DNA of 64,000 nucleotides from Nocardia shimofusensis NBRC 100134 (GTDB lineage: Bacteria; Actinomycetota; Actinomycetes; Mycobacteriales; Mycobacteriaceae), in NCBI RefSeq assembly GCF_001613125.1, contig NZ_BDBT01000003.1, positions 329,478-393,477 on the forward strand, written 5' to 3'. The position numbers were made by a program, and so were the translations under genes. The notes beneath the pieces are model-generated. The model was not told the DNA's origin. It searched no databases and was given only the letters and a program-made list of their open reading frames with translations. Positions 54,180 to 62,747 of this stretch are shown in pieces. Position 1 is the first letter of the stretch; each line of letters opens with the position of its first letter.

Positions 54180-56879
54180 TCAGTACACGTAGACGATGGC
54201 GTTCTCACCACCGGTGCAGGTGACCAGCCCGCCCGACGGAGTACACGTCATGGTGTACGCGCGACCGGTGACCGGGCTGACCGCGGTGACCGTTTGCGGG
54301 GAGCTCGAGCCCGGCGATGCCTGCGCGGCGTAGGCACGCCGGACCTCTTCGGCGAAGGGACAGCTGGTGACCCCATTGCCCGCGGCGGCATTGCCGTTGG
54401 CACTGCTCGAGGTCGAACCACACGGCGTCGATCCCGTGGGCAGGCGGACCGGTGTGCTGGTGGTCGTGGTGGGCCGTCCGGCCGATGTCGTCGGACCACC
54501 CGCATCCGCGCCGGCACCGGAACCGGCGGGGAACGCCGCGGTGGTGGCGGTCGTCGCGGCGCCACCGGCGGCGGTGTCCGCGCCGTCGCCGCCGAGGAAC
54601 CGCCACACCACGAGACCGCCGACCGCCAGCAGCGCGACGACCGCGCAGGCGGCGAGGATCGGCAGGAGCAGTGATCGTTCGGACCGCTGCCCGTACGGGT
54701 CGCGGTAGGCGTCGGGGTCGGCCTGCGGGTGCACGTAGCCGGGCGAGGCGTACGGATCCCGGGCGTACGGGTCGTGCTGCTGGGCGTAGGGATCGCCTTG
54801 CCCACCATAGGGATCACTCTGGGGGCCGAAGGGATCGCCCTGCGCCGCATACGGTTCCCCCTGGGCGCCGTAGGGATCACCCTGCGCCGCATACGGTTCC
54901 CCCTGGGCGCCGTAGGGATCATTGCGGGCCGCACGAGGATCGGCCTGCGAGCCGTAGGGGTCCGCCTGCGCGCCATAGGGATCGGCTTGCGCCGCGTACG
55001 GATCCGGTTGCGAGCCATACGGATTCCGTCCACGCGGGTACGGGTCCGCGTGTCGTCCCGCGTGGGGCTCGGCGAAGGGGTTGGGCTGTCGGCTGTAGGC
55101 CTGCTCGGCGTATGGGTCCTGGCCGAAGTCGTCCGCGCCGTAACCGTCCTGTCCCCGCGCGGGATGCGGGTAGCCCTGCGGGGGGTTTCCCGCCATGTCG
55201 CCGGGCGACGGTTCGATCGAGCCGGGGTAGCGCCTGGTCTCGGGGGCGGGCTGGGCGACTTCGGGGACCGGCGCAACGTTGTAGCGGGTGGTCGCGGGCG
55301 CGATCAGCTCGTCGCGGCCGGCATCGCTGCTGTAGGCGGGCGCGCCGATATAGCCGCCCTGCGCTCCCGGCTCGGCCGGGTCGTACTGCCGGGTCGGGTC
55401 GGCGGCGCCCTTCGAGAAGCCCGCGGGCACCCGGTAGGTGCCCGACGGGTGTTCGTCGGAGTAGGGCTGATCGTGCGAGTCGCCGCCGGAGACGTCGCCG
55501 AGGCCGACCGCGGGCCGCGGGGTGGAGACCACCGGCGGGGTGACCGGCAGCGGCGGGGTGACCGGCAGCGGCGCGCTGACCGAGTCCTCGCCGTAGCGTT
55601 GCCCCTCGTCGTACAGGTGGGCGTCCGGGAACGGTCGCACCTGCGGGATCGCGCCGGAGGCCGGGGCCGGGACGGGCGAGGGGACCGGGGGCACGGCCTG
55701 CTGCTCCTGGGTGGGCAGCGGGCTGAACTCGAACTCCGAAGCCCGGATCTCGGTGGGCCCGGTCGGATGGATCACCGCCGAAACCTCACCCGTGGACTCG
55801 GGCGGCAGCAATGTCGATGCGACGCCCGGCTCGGATTTCGCGCCGAAGCGCGCGGGGTCGGGGGCGTGCACCACGAAGGTCGGACCGGTGCCGGTCGTCG
55901 CCGGGACGGCCCCGGTCGCGGGTGCGGCGGGCGTGGTGCCGAAGACGCCGGGACCCGCCGCACCCTTGCCGAACACCGCGCGCGTGGTCTGACCGGAAGC
56001 CTGCACCGTGGACTTCGGGGCGGCGACCGGCGCCGGACCGGTGTCGCGCATGCCGAGCGCCGAACGGGCCGCCCGGCTGAATTCCAGGGCGGTGGCGTAG
56101 CGGTCGGCGGGGTTCTTGGCCATCGCGGTGGCGATCACCGCGTCGATGGCGGGCGGCAGTCCCGGGTGCTGGGCGCTGGCGCGCGGCGGCGCCTGGGTCA
56201 TGTGCGCCTTCACCAGCGCGGTCATGCCCGCGGCGGGGAACGGCGCGGCGCCGGTGAGGCATTCGTAGAGGACGCAGGCCAGCGAGTAGATGTCGGAGCG
56301 GCCGGTGACGGGGCCCGCGTCGAAGCGTTCCGGCGCCATGTAGATGTAGGAGCCGACGGCCATGCCGACCTGGGTGATCGCCGAATCGCCCTCGGTGTGC
56401 GCGATGCCGAAATCGGCCAGGTAGGCGAAGTCGGCATCGGTGACCAGGATGTTGGCCGGTTTCACATCGCGGTGCACCAGGCCTTCGGCGTGTGCGGCGT
56501 CCAGGGCGGCGGCGATCTGTTCCACCAGACGCACGGCGCGAGCGGGGTCCAGCGGGCCGGTGTGATGCAGGATGGTGCGCAGGTCCGCACCCGCGACCAG
56601 GCGCATGTCGAGGAACAGCACGCCGTCGATGTCGCCCCAGTCGTGGATGGGAATGACGTGCGGTTCGGCCAGCCGGGCCGCCGCCTGCGACTCGCGGCGG
56701 AAACGCTCCTGATAGACCGGATCCTGGGCCAGCGCCTCCGACAGCAACTTCACCGCGACCAGCCGGTGCCGGGTGGTGTCGAAGGCTTCGTAGACCTCGC
56801 CCATCCCGCCCTTGCCGAGCAGCGCGCGCAACTCGTAGGGGCCGAACCGAGTGCCTACCCGCCGTCCAGGACCGTCCAC
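54180..56879 (-). CDS. Transmembrane Ser/Thr protein kinase with DPYGAQ-repeat linker
   Basis: 899 residues from the GTG at 56879 (GGAGG seven bases upstream). The kinase domain spans residues 13-275: GKGGMGEVYEAFD, VAVKLL, HRDVKPANILV, ADFGIAH, GSYIYMAPERF. A long Pro/Asp/Tyr/Gln-rich linker follows, with about twenty DPYGAQ or EPYAAQ units (about 640-790), then one membrane helix (LLLPILAACAVVALLAVGGLVVW) and a short extracellular domain with two Cys pairs ending near SGGLVTCTGGENAIVYVY. The Hanks-type architecture is that of mycobacterial PknD/PknF-type sensors, but the linker repeats are distinctive. Target unknown. A NarL-type two-component pair lies immediately upstream on the same strand. 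Confidence 0.92.
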   Translation of the reverse strand: MDGPGRRVGTRFGPYELRALLGKGGMGEVYEAFDTTRHRLVAVKLLSEALAQDPVYQERFRRESQAAARLAEPHVIPIHDWGDIDGVLFLDMRLVAGADLRTILHHTGPLDPARAVRLVEQIAAALDAAHAEGLVHRDVKPANILVTDADFAYLADFGIAHTEGDSAITQVGMAVGSYIYMAPERFDAGPVTGRSDIYSLACVLYECLTGAAPFPAAGMTALVKAHMTQAPPRASAQHPGLPPAIDAVIATAMAKNPADRYATALEFSRAARSALGMRDTGPAPVAAPKSTVQASGQTTRAVFGKGAAGPGVFGTTPAAPATGAVPATTGTGPTFVVHAPDPARFGAKSEPGVASTLLPPESTGEVSAVIHPTGPTEIRASEFEFSPLPTQEQQAVPPVPSPVPAPASGAIPQVRPFPDAHLYDEGQRYGEDSVSAPLPVTPPLPVTPPVVSTPRPAVGLGDVSGGDSHDQPYSDEHPSGTYRVPAGFSKGAADPTRQYDPAEPGAQGGYIGAPAYSSDAGRDELIAPATTRYNVAPVPEVAQPAPETRRYPGSIEPSPGDMAGNPPQGYPHPARGQDGYGADDFGQDPYAEQAYSRQPNPFAEPHAGRHADPYPRGRNPYGSQPDPYAAQADPYGAQADPYGSQADPRAARNDPYGAQGEPYAAQGDPYGAQGEPYAAQGDPFGPQSDPYGGQGDPYAQQHDPYARDPYASPGYVHPQADPDAYRDPYGQRSERSLLLPILAACAVVALLAVGGLVVWRFLGGDGADTAAGGAATTATTAAFPAGSGAGADAGGPTTSAGRPTTTTSTPVRLPTGSTPCGSTSSSANGNAAAGNGVTSCPFAEEVRRAYAAQASPGSSSPQTVTAVSPVTGRAYTMTCTPSGGLVTCTGGENAIVYVY
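54839..54922. repeat. Two tandem 42-base repeats in the kinase linker
   Basis: Two direct copies of 42 bases (starting CCTGCGCCGCATACGG) differ at one base only, within a longer stretch of related 15-base units coding DPYGAQ, GEPYAAQ and variants. The near identity shows recent expansion. Confidence 0.85.
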
Positions 56880-56925
56880 CCCGTGCACCTCCAGTCTCGG
56901 GCGCGGCAAGGGCTTGCGCCGCCCC

Positions 56926-57618
56926 TCAGGCCATGGATTCTCCAGGTGAAACCACCCCGTGGTCAAACGCGAAGACAATGGCAGCGGCCCGGTCACGCAG
57001 GTCGAGCTTGCCGAAGATGTGGCCCACATGGCTTTTCACGGTGACCTCGGAGATGCCGAGCTCACCGGCGATCTCCGCGTTCACCCGGCCCCGGCCGATC
57101 AGCTCGAGCACTTCGTACTCGCGGGCGGTGAGCTCGGCCAGCCGGTCGCTCACCCGGGCGGGGGAAGGACGCACCGTTCGATAGGCGCTCAGCACACGCT
57201 CGGTGACCGCCGGATCCAGCCACGCGCCGCCCCCGGCAACCGTGCGGACCGCCCGGATCAGATCCTCGGCCGGCGAGTCCTTGAGCAGGAAGCCCGCCGC
57301 TCCGGCGCGCAGCGCCCCGGACAGCAGTTGGTCGTCGTCGAAGGTGGTGAGCACCAGCACCGGCGGGGCGTCGGCGACCAGGCGCAGCCTGCGGGTGGCG
57401 TCGATGCCGCCGACGCGTTTCATCCGCAGATCCATCAGCACCACGTCGGGCGCGGTCGCGGCGACGGCGACGGGCACCTCGTCGCCGTCGGCGCATTCGT
57501 GCACCTCGAAGCCGTCACGCCTGCGCAGGATGCGTCGCAGTCCGCCGCGTACCAGTTCCTGGTCGTCGACGACGAGCACCGTCACCGCGTTCCCCGGTTC
57601 GTTCGTCCCCGTCGTCAC
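56926..57618 (-). CDS. NarL/LuxR-type response regulator
   Basis: 230 residues from the GTG that overlaps the histidine kinase stop (GTGA). Receiver domain: VTVLVVDDQELVRGGLRRIL, phospho-acceptor Asp in DVVLMDLRMKRVGG (about 62), Lys in FLLKDSP. C-terminal LuxR HTH: LTAREYEVLELIGRGRVNAEIAGELGISEVTVKSHVGHIF (about 160-215). Activated by the coupled kinase; targets unknown, possibly its own operon or the ABC exporter across the divergent promoter. Confidence 0.93.
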   Translation of the reverse strand: MTTGTNEPGNAVTVLVVDDQELVRGGLRRILRRRDGFEVHECADGDEVPVAVAATAPDVVLMDLRMKRVGGIDATRRLRLVADAPPVLVLTTFDDDQLLSGALRAGAAGFLLKDSPAEDLIRAVRTVAGGGAWLDPAVTERVLSAYRTVRPSPARVSDRLAELTAREYEVLELIGRGRVNAEIAGELGISEVTVKSHVGHIFGKLDLRDRAAAIVFAFDHGVVSPGESMA

Positions 57619-58955
57619 CCGTTCTCCCCGGTCTGTGTCGCGAATCCACCGTCGATCGTCGCGATGCGGCACGCCGACGCCCGCGCACCCGCGTTCAGGG
57701 GGAACCGGGCGCGGACCGACCAGCCCTCATCCGCCGGGCCCGCGCACAGTTCCCCGCCCAGCAGATCGGCACGTTGCCGCATCCCCGCCAGCCCCATCCC
57801 GCCGCCGCGATCCACGGCCGGACCACCGGAGAGGGTGTTGTCGACCCGCAGTGTCGCCGCACCCGCGCGCACCCGCAGTTCGACGGCGACCGTCGCGTCC
57901 GGGGCGTGCTTGACCACATTGGCCAGCGATTCCTGCCCGATCCGGTAGAGCGCCAACCCGACCGCCGCCGACACCGCGTCCAGGTGCTCGTCGAGCCGGA
58001 CGTGGTCGATGCGCAGGCCGGCCTTGGCGAAGTCGGCGACCAGGTCGGGCAGGTCGCGGACGCCGGGTTCGGGCAGGTGGCTGGTGCGCCGGTCGCCGAG
58101 CAGCCCGACGGTGCGGCGGATGTCGGCCATCGCCTGCCTGCCGAGACGTTCGGCGTCGACGAGCGCCTCCACCGCCTCGTCCACGTCGCGGTCGGTCTGC
58201 AGGGCGTGCCTGGCGGCGGTCAGATGCAACAAGGTGACGCTGAGCGAATGCGCGATCACATCGTGCACCTCGCGGGCGATGCGGCGACGTTCCTCGTCGG
58301 CGGCCTGCGCGGCGCGGATGGACTGGCTCTCGCGCTCCTGGTAGAGGAAGTGCCGCTGGTATCGCAGCATCACCCCGACCATCCAGCCCAGCGCCACCCC
58401 CGCGGTGTACATGAGCAGGCCTTGCATCGGCTCACCGCTGTCGCTCCAGGCCAGTCGCCCGCCGAGGTCGAACACGGCCAGTTCAGCGACCGCGAGCACC
58501 GCGAACGGCGCGCTGTAGCGTTTCGGCGCGATGGCGGCGACCTCGCCGACCGCGAGCACCAGCACGAACGGCGCGAAATCCGAGGGCACCGGTTGGAGCA
58601 GGAACAGCGCGGTGGCCACCATCGCGCCGCCTGCCAGCAGGGTCGGTCTCGGCGTCACCCCGAGCAGGCAGAACAGCGGCACCGGCGCGTGCACGACCAC
58701 CAGTGCCAGCAGCGGCAACAGCGTCGGGAAGTACTCGTGACGTTGCACGACGGCGATCACACTGATCACCAGGAACGCCAGATCCGCGCACAACAGCACG
58801 GCGGGCGGATAGTCGAAGGGCAGTTCCTCGAGATTGCGGCGCGACACCGCGATCGGATGCCGCACGAACGCCGCGAGCCGGTCACGGACGCTGCCGCTGC
58901 TGCGGAACGGCACGGCGGGACCGACCCCCGCCGCTGTGGCCTGCAGCACATCCAT
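57615..58955 (-). CDS. NarL-system sensor histidine kinase (HisKA_3)
   Basis: 446 residues. About five or six membrane helices in residues 50-195 (PAVLLCADLAFLVISVIAVV, TLLPLLALVVVHAPVPLFCLLG and others) leave little extracytoplasmic sequence, so it probably senses signals in the membrane. The dimerisation/phospho-His region is RIAREVHDVIAHSLSVTLLHL (about 230), followed by the HATPase motifs YRIGQESLANVVKHAPDA and GGGMGLAGMRQRADLLGG. Such kinases next to ABC exporters often respond to envelope-active compounds. Coupled to the response regulator. Confidence 0.93.
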   Translation of the reverse strand: MDVLQATAAGVGPAVPFRSSGSVRDRLAAFVRHPIAVSRRNLEELPFDYPPAVLLCADLAFLVISVIAVVQRHEYFPTLLPLLALVVVHAPVPLFCLLGVTPRPTLLAGGAMVATALFLLQPVPSDFAPFVLVLAVGEVAAIAPKRYSAPFAVLAVAELAVFDLGGRLAWSDSGEPMQGLLMYTAGVALGWMVGVMLRYQRHFLYQERESQSIRAAQAADEERRRIAREVHDVIAHSLSVTLLHLTAARHALQTDRDVDEAVEALVDAERLGRQAMADIRRTVGLLGDRRTSHLPEPGVRDLPDLVADFAKAGLRIDHVRLDEHLDAVSAAVGLALYRIGQESLANVVKHAPDATVAVELRVRAGAATLRVDNTLSGGPAVDRGGGMGLAGMRQRADLLGGELCAGPADEGWSVRARFPLNAGARASACRIATIDGGFATQTGENG

Positions 58956-59142
58956 GGGTTCAGATTAGCCGCGGCCGGGAGCGCGTCACATCGTGCCGGA
59001 AGCGGTCCGGTCCTCCTACCACGGTAGGAGGCGGATTCGGTGCCCCGGCACGACGATCGAGGCGGCTCGCGCCCGTAGCGTTGGTCCGGTCAGCCCCACC
59101 GCGACATCAGGATCGCGGCGGGGCATCACGGAGGTGATCGAG

Positions 59143-59463
59143 ATGACCTGGACCGATCAGCACGCACGCACCGAACTCGTGCGCACCGTCCTCGCCCGAG
59201 CCGCGGTCGACCCGGACGACCCCGGCCTCTTCGACGGGCTGCCGGATCTGGACCGGCTCTTCGGCGGGGTCGACGGCCTGCTGCTCACCCTCGGCTACCG
59301 CTGGCGCAACCACTGGAACGTCAAGATCGAACTGGGCGCGGCGCAGGGCCGGACGGCCGAGGAGATGTATCGCGAGCTGTGCGCCGAACAACCCGAACTG
59401 CGAGCGCTCCTGGATGCGCAGTATGTTCGCCGCAGCCTCGCTTCCCTGGCGCCTGCGCGCTGA
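59143..59463 (+). CDS. Hypothetical 106-residue protein upstream of the ABC exporter
   Basis: The ATG at 59143 has GGAGG eight bases upstream. MTWTDQHARTELVRTVLARAAVD, GLPDLDRLFGGVDGLLLTLGYRW and EEMYRELCAEQPELRALLDA: a soluble helical protein. No family recognised. It is followed after 28 bases by the ABC ATPase gene and divergent from the histidine kinase, so it is probably the first gene of the exporter operon. Confidence 0.7.
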   Translation: MTWTDQHARTELVRTVLARAAVDPDDPGLFDGLPDLDRLFGGVDGLLLTLGYRWRNHWNVKIELGAAQGRTAEEMYRELCAEQPELRALLDAQYVRRSLASLAPAR

Positions 59464-59491
59464 TTCCAACCAACGGAGGGGGATTCGTCCC

Positions 59492-60235
59492 ATGTCGGAA
59501 CCGGCCATGCTGGAACTGTCGGGCGTCACCAAGGAGTACCGCGTCGGCGGGCAGACCGTGCGCGCGCTCGACGGTGTGGATCTGCGGATCGAGCCCGGCG
59601 AGTTCACCTCGATCATCGGTCCGTCCGGTTCCGGCAAGAGCACCCTGCTGCATCTGCTCGGCGCACTCGACAATCCCGACTCCGGTTCGATCACGTTCCA
59701 GGGCGAGGAGATCGGTTCGCTGCCGGAGGAGCGTCAGGCCGAGTTCCGCCGCCACCGCGTCGGTTTCGTGTTCCAATTCTTCAACCTGCTGCCGACATTG
59801 ACCGCCTGGGAGAACGTCGCCATCCCGAAGTTGCTGGACGGCACCGGATTACGCAAGGCCAAGCCGCGCGCGTTGGAACTGCTCGAGCGCGTGGGACTGG
59901 CCGACCGGGCCGGGCACCGGCCCGCCGAGCTGTCCGGCGGTCAGATGCAGCGGGTGGCGGTGGCGCGGGCGCTGATCATGAACCCGCCGCTCATCCTGGC
60001 CGACGAGCCGACCGGCAACTTGGACTCGGCGACCGGCGCGGCCATCCTCGAACTGCTGGGTGAGCTGGCGCGAGAGGGCAATTCGATCGTCATGGTCACC
60101 CACGACCTGGGGGCGGTGCGCTACTGCGACCGGGTGATCACCCTGCGCGACGGCCGGATCGGCTCCATCGAGCGCACCGACCGTCACGCGGCTGCCGGCA
60201 GCGCCGCCTCCGACGCGGGCACGGTGTCGGCATGA
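59492..60235 (+). CDS. ABC transporter ATP-binding protein (MacB/LolD type)
   Basis: 247 residues from the ATG at 59492 with GGAGGGGG upstream. Walker A IIGPSGSGKSTLLHLLG (about 44), Q-loop FQFFNLLPTLTAWENV, signature LSGGQMQRVAVARALI (about 148), Walker B LILADEPTGNLDSATG and the H-loop VMVTHD. It belongs to the MacB/FtsE-like group that powers mechanotransmission or antimicrobial export. The stop overlaps the permease start (ATGA). Confidence 0.94.
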   Translation: MSEPAMLELSGVTKEYRVGGQTVRALDGVDLRIEPGEFTSIIGPSGSGKSTLLHLLGALDNPDSGSITFQGEEIGSLPEERQAEFRRHRVGFVFQFFNLLPTLTAWENVAIPKLLDGTGLRKAKPRALELLERVGLADRAGHRPAELSGGQMQRVAVARALIMNPPLILADEPTGNLDSATGAAILELLGELAREGNSIVMVTHDLGAVRYCDRVITLRDGRIGSIERTDRHAAAGSAASDAGTVSA

Positions 60236-62724
60236 TCCGCGCCGCACTGGATCGGCTGCGGCTGTTCAATATCGGCGAGTTGCTCGCCCATCCCGGCCGC
60301 ACCTTGATGTCGCTGACCGTGATGGGCGTGTCCGCCGGACTGCTGGTATCGGTGCTGAGCATCTCCGGGTCGGTGACCGGATCGGTGGAACGGCTCACCC
60401 GGGCCCTCGGCGGCGACGCCGTCCTCGAGGTCTCCGGCATCACCGAAGCCGGGTTCGAGCAGAACCTCCTGCCCGCCATCGCCGCGACACCCGGTGTCGA
60501 GCACGCGGTGCCGATGCTGCGCGCCCCGATCGGGACGGGCGAGGACCGTGCGCTGCTGCTCGGCGCCGACGCCTCGGTCTCCGCGCTGGGCAGCGAACTG
60601 GCCGGGCCGATGGGCGCGCAGGCGACGAAACTGCTCGCCACCCCCAACGGCGTCCTGGTCGGGGCGGCGATGGGCCGGGCGGAGGGCGAGCGCTTCCCAC
60701 TCGGCGGCGAAACCGTCACCGTCGCCGGTGTTCTCGACGCCGAGGCCGCCGGCAAGCTGAACGGCGGCCATATCGTGGCCGCGCCGTTGCCGCTGGCGCA
60801 ACGGATCGTCGATCGCGCGGGCAGGCTCGACTCGGTCCAGATCGTCGCCGCCGACGGCGCCGACGTCGAGGAGTTGCGGGCCGCGCTCGTCACCGCGGTG
60901 GACGGCCGTGCGGTGGTGGCCGATCCGGATCTGCGCACGGCCCAGGCAGGTGGCGCGATCCAGATCGTGCGCTATTCGACGCTGATGTCGGCGGCGGCCG
61001 CGCTGATCGTCTCGGCGTTCCTCATCTACAACGCGATGAGTATGGCGGTGGCGCAGCGCAGGCCGACGCTGTCGCTGGTGCGCGCGATCGGCGCACGGCG
61101 CGGGCCGATGGTGCGCGACCTGCTCGTCGAAGCCGCACTGCTCGGCCTGCTCGGCGGTGCGGTCGGCGCGGTGATCGGCATCTTCACCGGCCGGTTGACC
61201 ATCGACCTGCTGCCCGCCGCGCTGGTGCAGTCGGTCGAAGCGCGCACCGAGTACCTGGTGCCCGGCTACGCGGTGCCGGTCGCCGTGGCGGCCTGCGTGC
61301 TGGCCAGTGTGGGGGCCGCGGCGCTGGCCGCGCGTCAGGTGTACAAGGTGGCTCCCGTCGAGGCGCTGGTGCCGGTGGGCGCGGGCAGCGGCGACACCGC
61401 GTCGCCGGTGACCCGGTGGGTCGCCGCGGGCGCGGGCGTGGCGCTGGCCGTCGTGGCGATCGTGATCGCCTACGCCGATCTCGGGAGGCTGTCGCTGGCC
61501 GCCATCTCGGCGGCGTTCCTCGCGGCGGTGCTGATCTGCTTCGCCGCCACCGGCCCCATTGTGCGCGGGGCGGGTGCGATCGCCCGGATCTTCGGCGGGC
61601 CGGGCACCTTGGGCGCGACCACGCTCGAACGGGCACCACGCCGGGTGTGGGCGACCGCGATGACGGTCATGATCGGTGTCGCCGCGACGGTCTCGATCGG
61701 CGGCGCCGCGCAGGACATGGTCGATTCCGCCACCCGCAGTTTCGCCGACCTGGCGAAGACCGACCTCTACGTCGGCCCCGGCTCGATGGAGAAATTCCCG
61801 ACCGGACCGGTCGTGCCCGGCGACCTGCGCACGAAGATCGCCGCGCTGCCCGGCGTGGCGGCCGCCGAACCGGCGCAGATGGCGTTTGCGACGGTCGGCG
61901 CGGGCCGGGTCATGCTGCAGGGCTATCCGACCGAGCGCGGTGAGGTCCGCGTGGGCACCGTCGACCGCTCGCTGCTGCCCCGGATGGACAGCGGCGAAGG
62001 CGTGGTGGTCTCCCGCGACGTCGCGCGCTCGCAAGGCGTGGACACCGGCGACACGCTCACCCTGAACACCCCGTCCGGCCCGCGCGATGTCGAAGTGCTC
62101 CAGGTGATCCCGTACATGTCGGCGGTCGCGGGCGTGGTCATGATGGATCTCGACCACATGCGCGACTGGTACGGACGCCCCGGCGAGACGTTGATCGCTG
62201 TCGACACCGCCCCCGGCGCCGATCTCGCCGATGTGCGGCAGGCGATCCGCGCGGTGGCGCCGCCGGGCTATCACGTCGACACCGGCGACGAGGTGGTGAC
62301 CGCCATCTCGTCGAGTCTGCGCCAGGGTTCGGCCATGAGCCGGTCCATCCTGTGGATCGTGGTGCTGGTGGCCACGGTCGCACTGCTGAACACCCTGATG
62401 CTCTCGGTGCTCGAACGCCGCCGCGAACTCGGCGTGCTCAGGGCGATCGGCACCGGACGCCGGTTCCTGCTGCGCTCGGTCCTGGCCGAAGCGGCCGGGA
62501 TCGGGGTGATCGGCGCGATGATCGGGCTGGTCGTCGGCGCGGCCGTGCAGTATCTCGCCGACGTGGCCATCGGGCACGCCGTCACCGTCGATATCGCCTA
62601 CTCCCCGAGCCCGATACTGCTCGTGTACGGCCTCGCCGCCCTGCTGCTCGCGCTGCTCGGGTCGATCCCGCCCGCGATCCGCGCGGCGCGGATGCCGATC
62701 GTGCGAGCGCTGGCGGTCGACTGA
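60232..62724 (+). CDS. ABC transporter permease (FtsX/MacB-like, duplicated)
   Basis: 830 residues. Eight or more membrane helices form two FtsX-type halves: an N-terminal helix (TLMSLTVMGVSAGLLVSVLS) with a large extracytoplasmic domain, a central helix cluster (about 240-450), a second extracytoplasmic domain, and a C-terminal cluster ending LLLALLGSIPPAIRAARMPIVRAL. This tandem layout is typical of actinobacterial DUF214-type exporters of lipids, peptides or antibiotics. Translationally coupled to the ATPase. The divergent two-component pair may regulate it; that is inferred from position. Confidence 0.92.
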   Translation: MIRAALDRLRLFNIGELLAHPGRTLMSLTVMGVSAGLLVSVLSISGSVTGSVERLTRALGGDAVLEVSGITEAGFEQNLLPAIAATPGVEHAVPMLRAPIGTGEDRALLLGADASVSALGSELAGPMGAQATKLLATPNGVLVGAAMGRAEGERFPLGGETVTVAGVLDAEAAGKLNGGHIVAAPLPLAQRIVDRAGRLDSVQIVAADGADVEELRAALVTAVDGRAVVADPDLRTAQAGGAIQIVRYSTLMSAAAALIVSAFLIYNAMSMAVAQRRPTLSLVRAIGARRGPMVRDLLVEAALLGLLGGAVGAVIGIFTGRLTIDLLPAALVQSVEARTEYLVPGYAVPVAVAACVLASVGAAALAARQVYKVAPVEALVPVGAGSGDTASPVTRWVAAGAGVALAVVAIVIAYADLGRLSLAAISAAFLAAVLICFAATGPIVRGAGAIARIFGGPGTLGATTLERAPRRVWATAMTVMIGVAATVSIGGAAQDMVDSATRSFADLAKTDLYVGPGSMEKFPTGPVVPGDLRTKIAALPGVAAAEPAQMAFATVGAGRVMLQGYPTERGEVRVGTVDRSLLPRMDSGEGVVVSRDVARSQGVDTGDTLTLNTPSGPRDVEVLQVIPYMSAVAGVVMMDLDHMRDWYGRPGETLIAVDTAPGADLADVRQAIRAVAPPGYHVDTGDEVVTAISSSLRQGSAMSRSILWIVVLVATVALLNTLMLSVLERRRELGVLRAIGTGRRFLLRSVLAEAAGIGVIGAMIGLVVGAAVQYLADVAIGHAVTVDIAYSPSPILLVYGLAALLLALLGSIPPAIRAARMPIVRALAVD

Positions 62725-62747
62725 CCGGATCCGGGCGCGGGCTGCGC

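Noticed and set aside
54770..55060. Tandem units that could be mistaken for a CRISPR or VNTR outside genes
   Set aside because: In-frame coding repeats of the kinase linker with no unique spacers.
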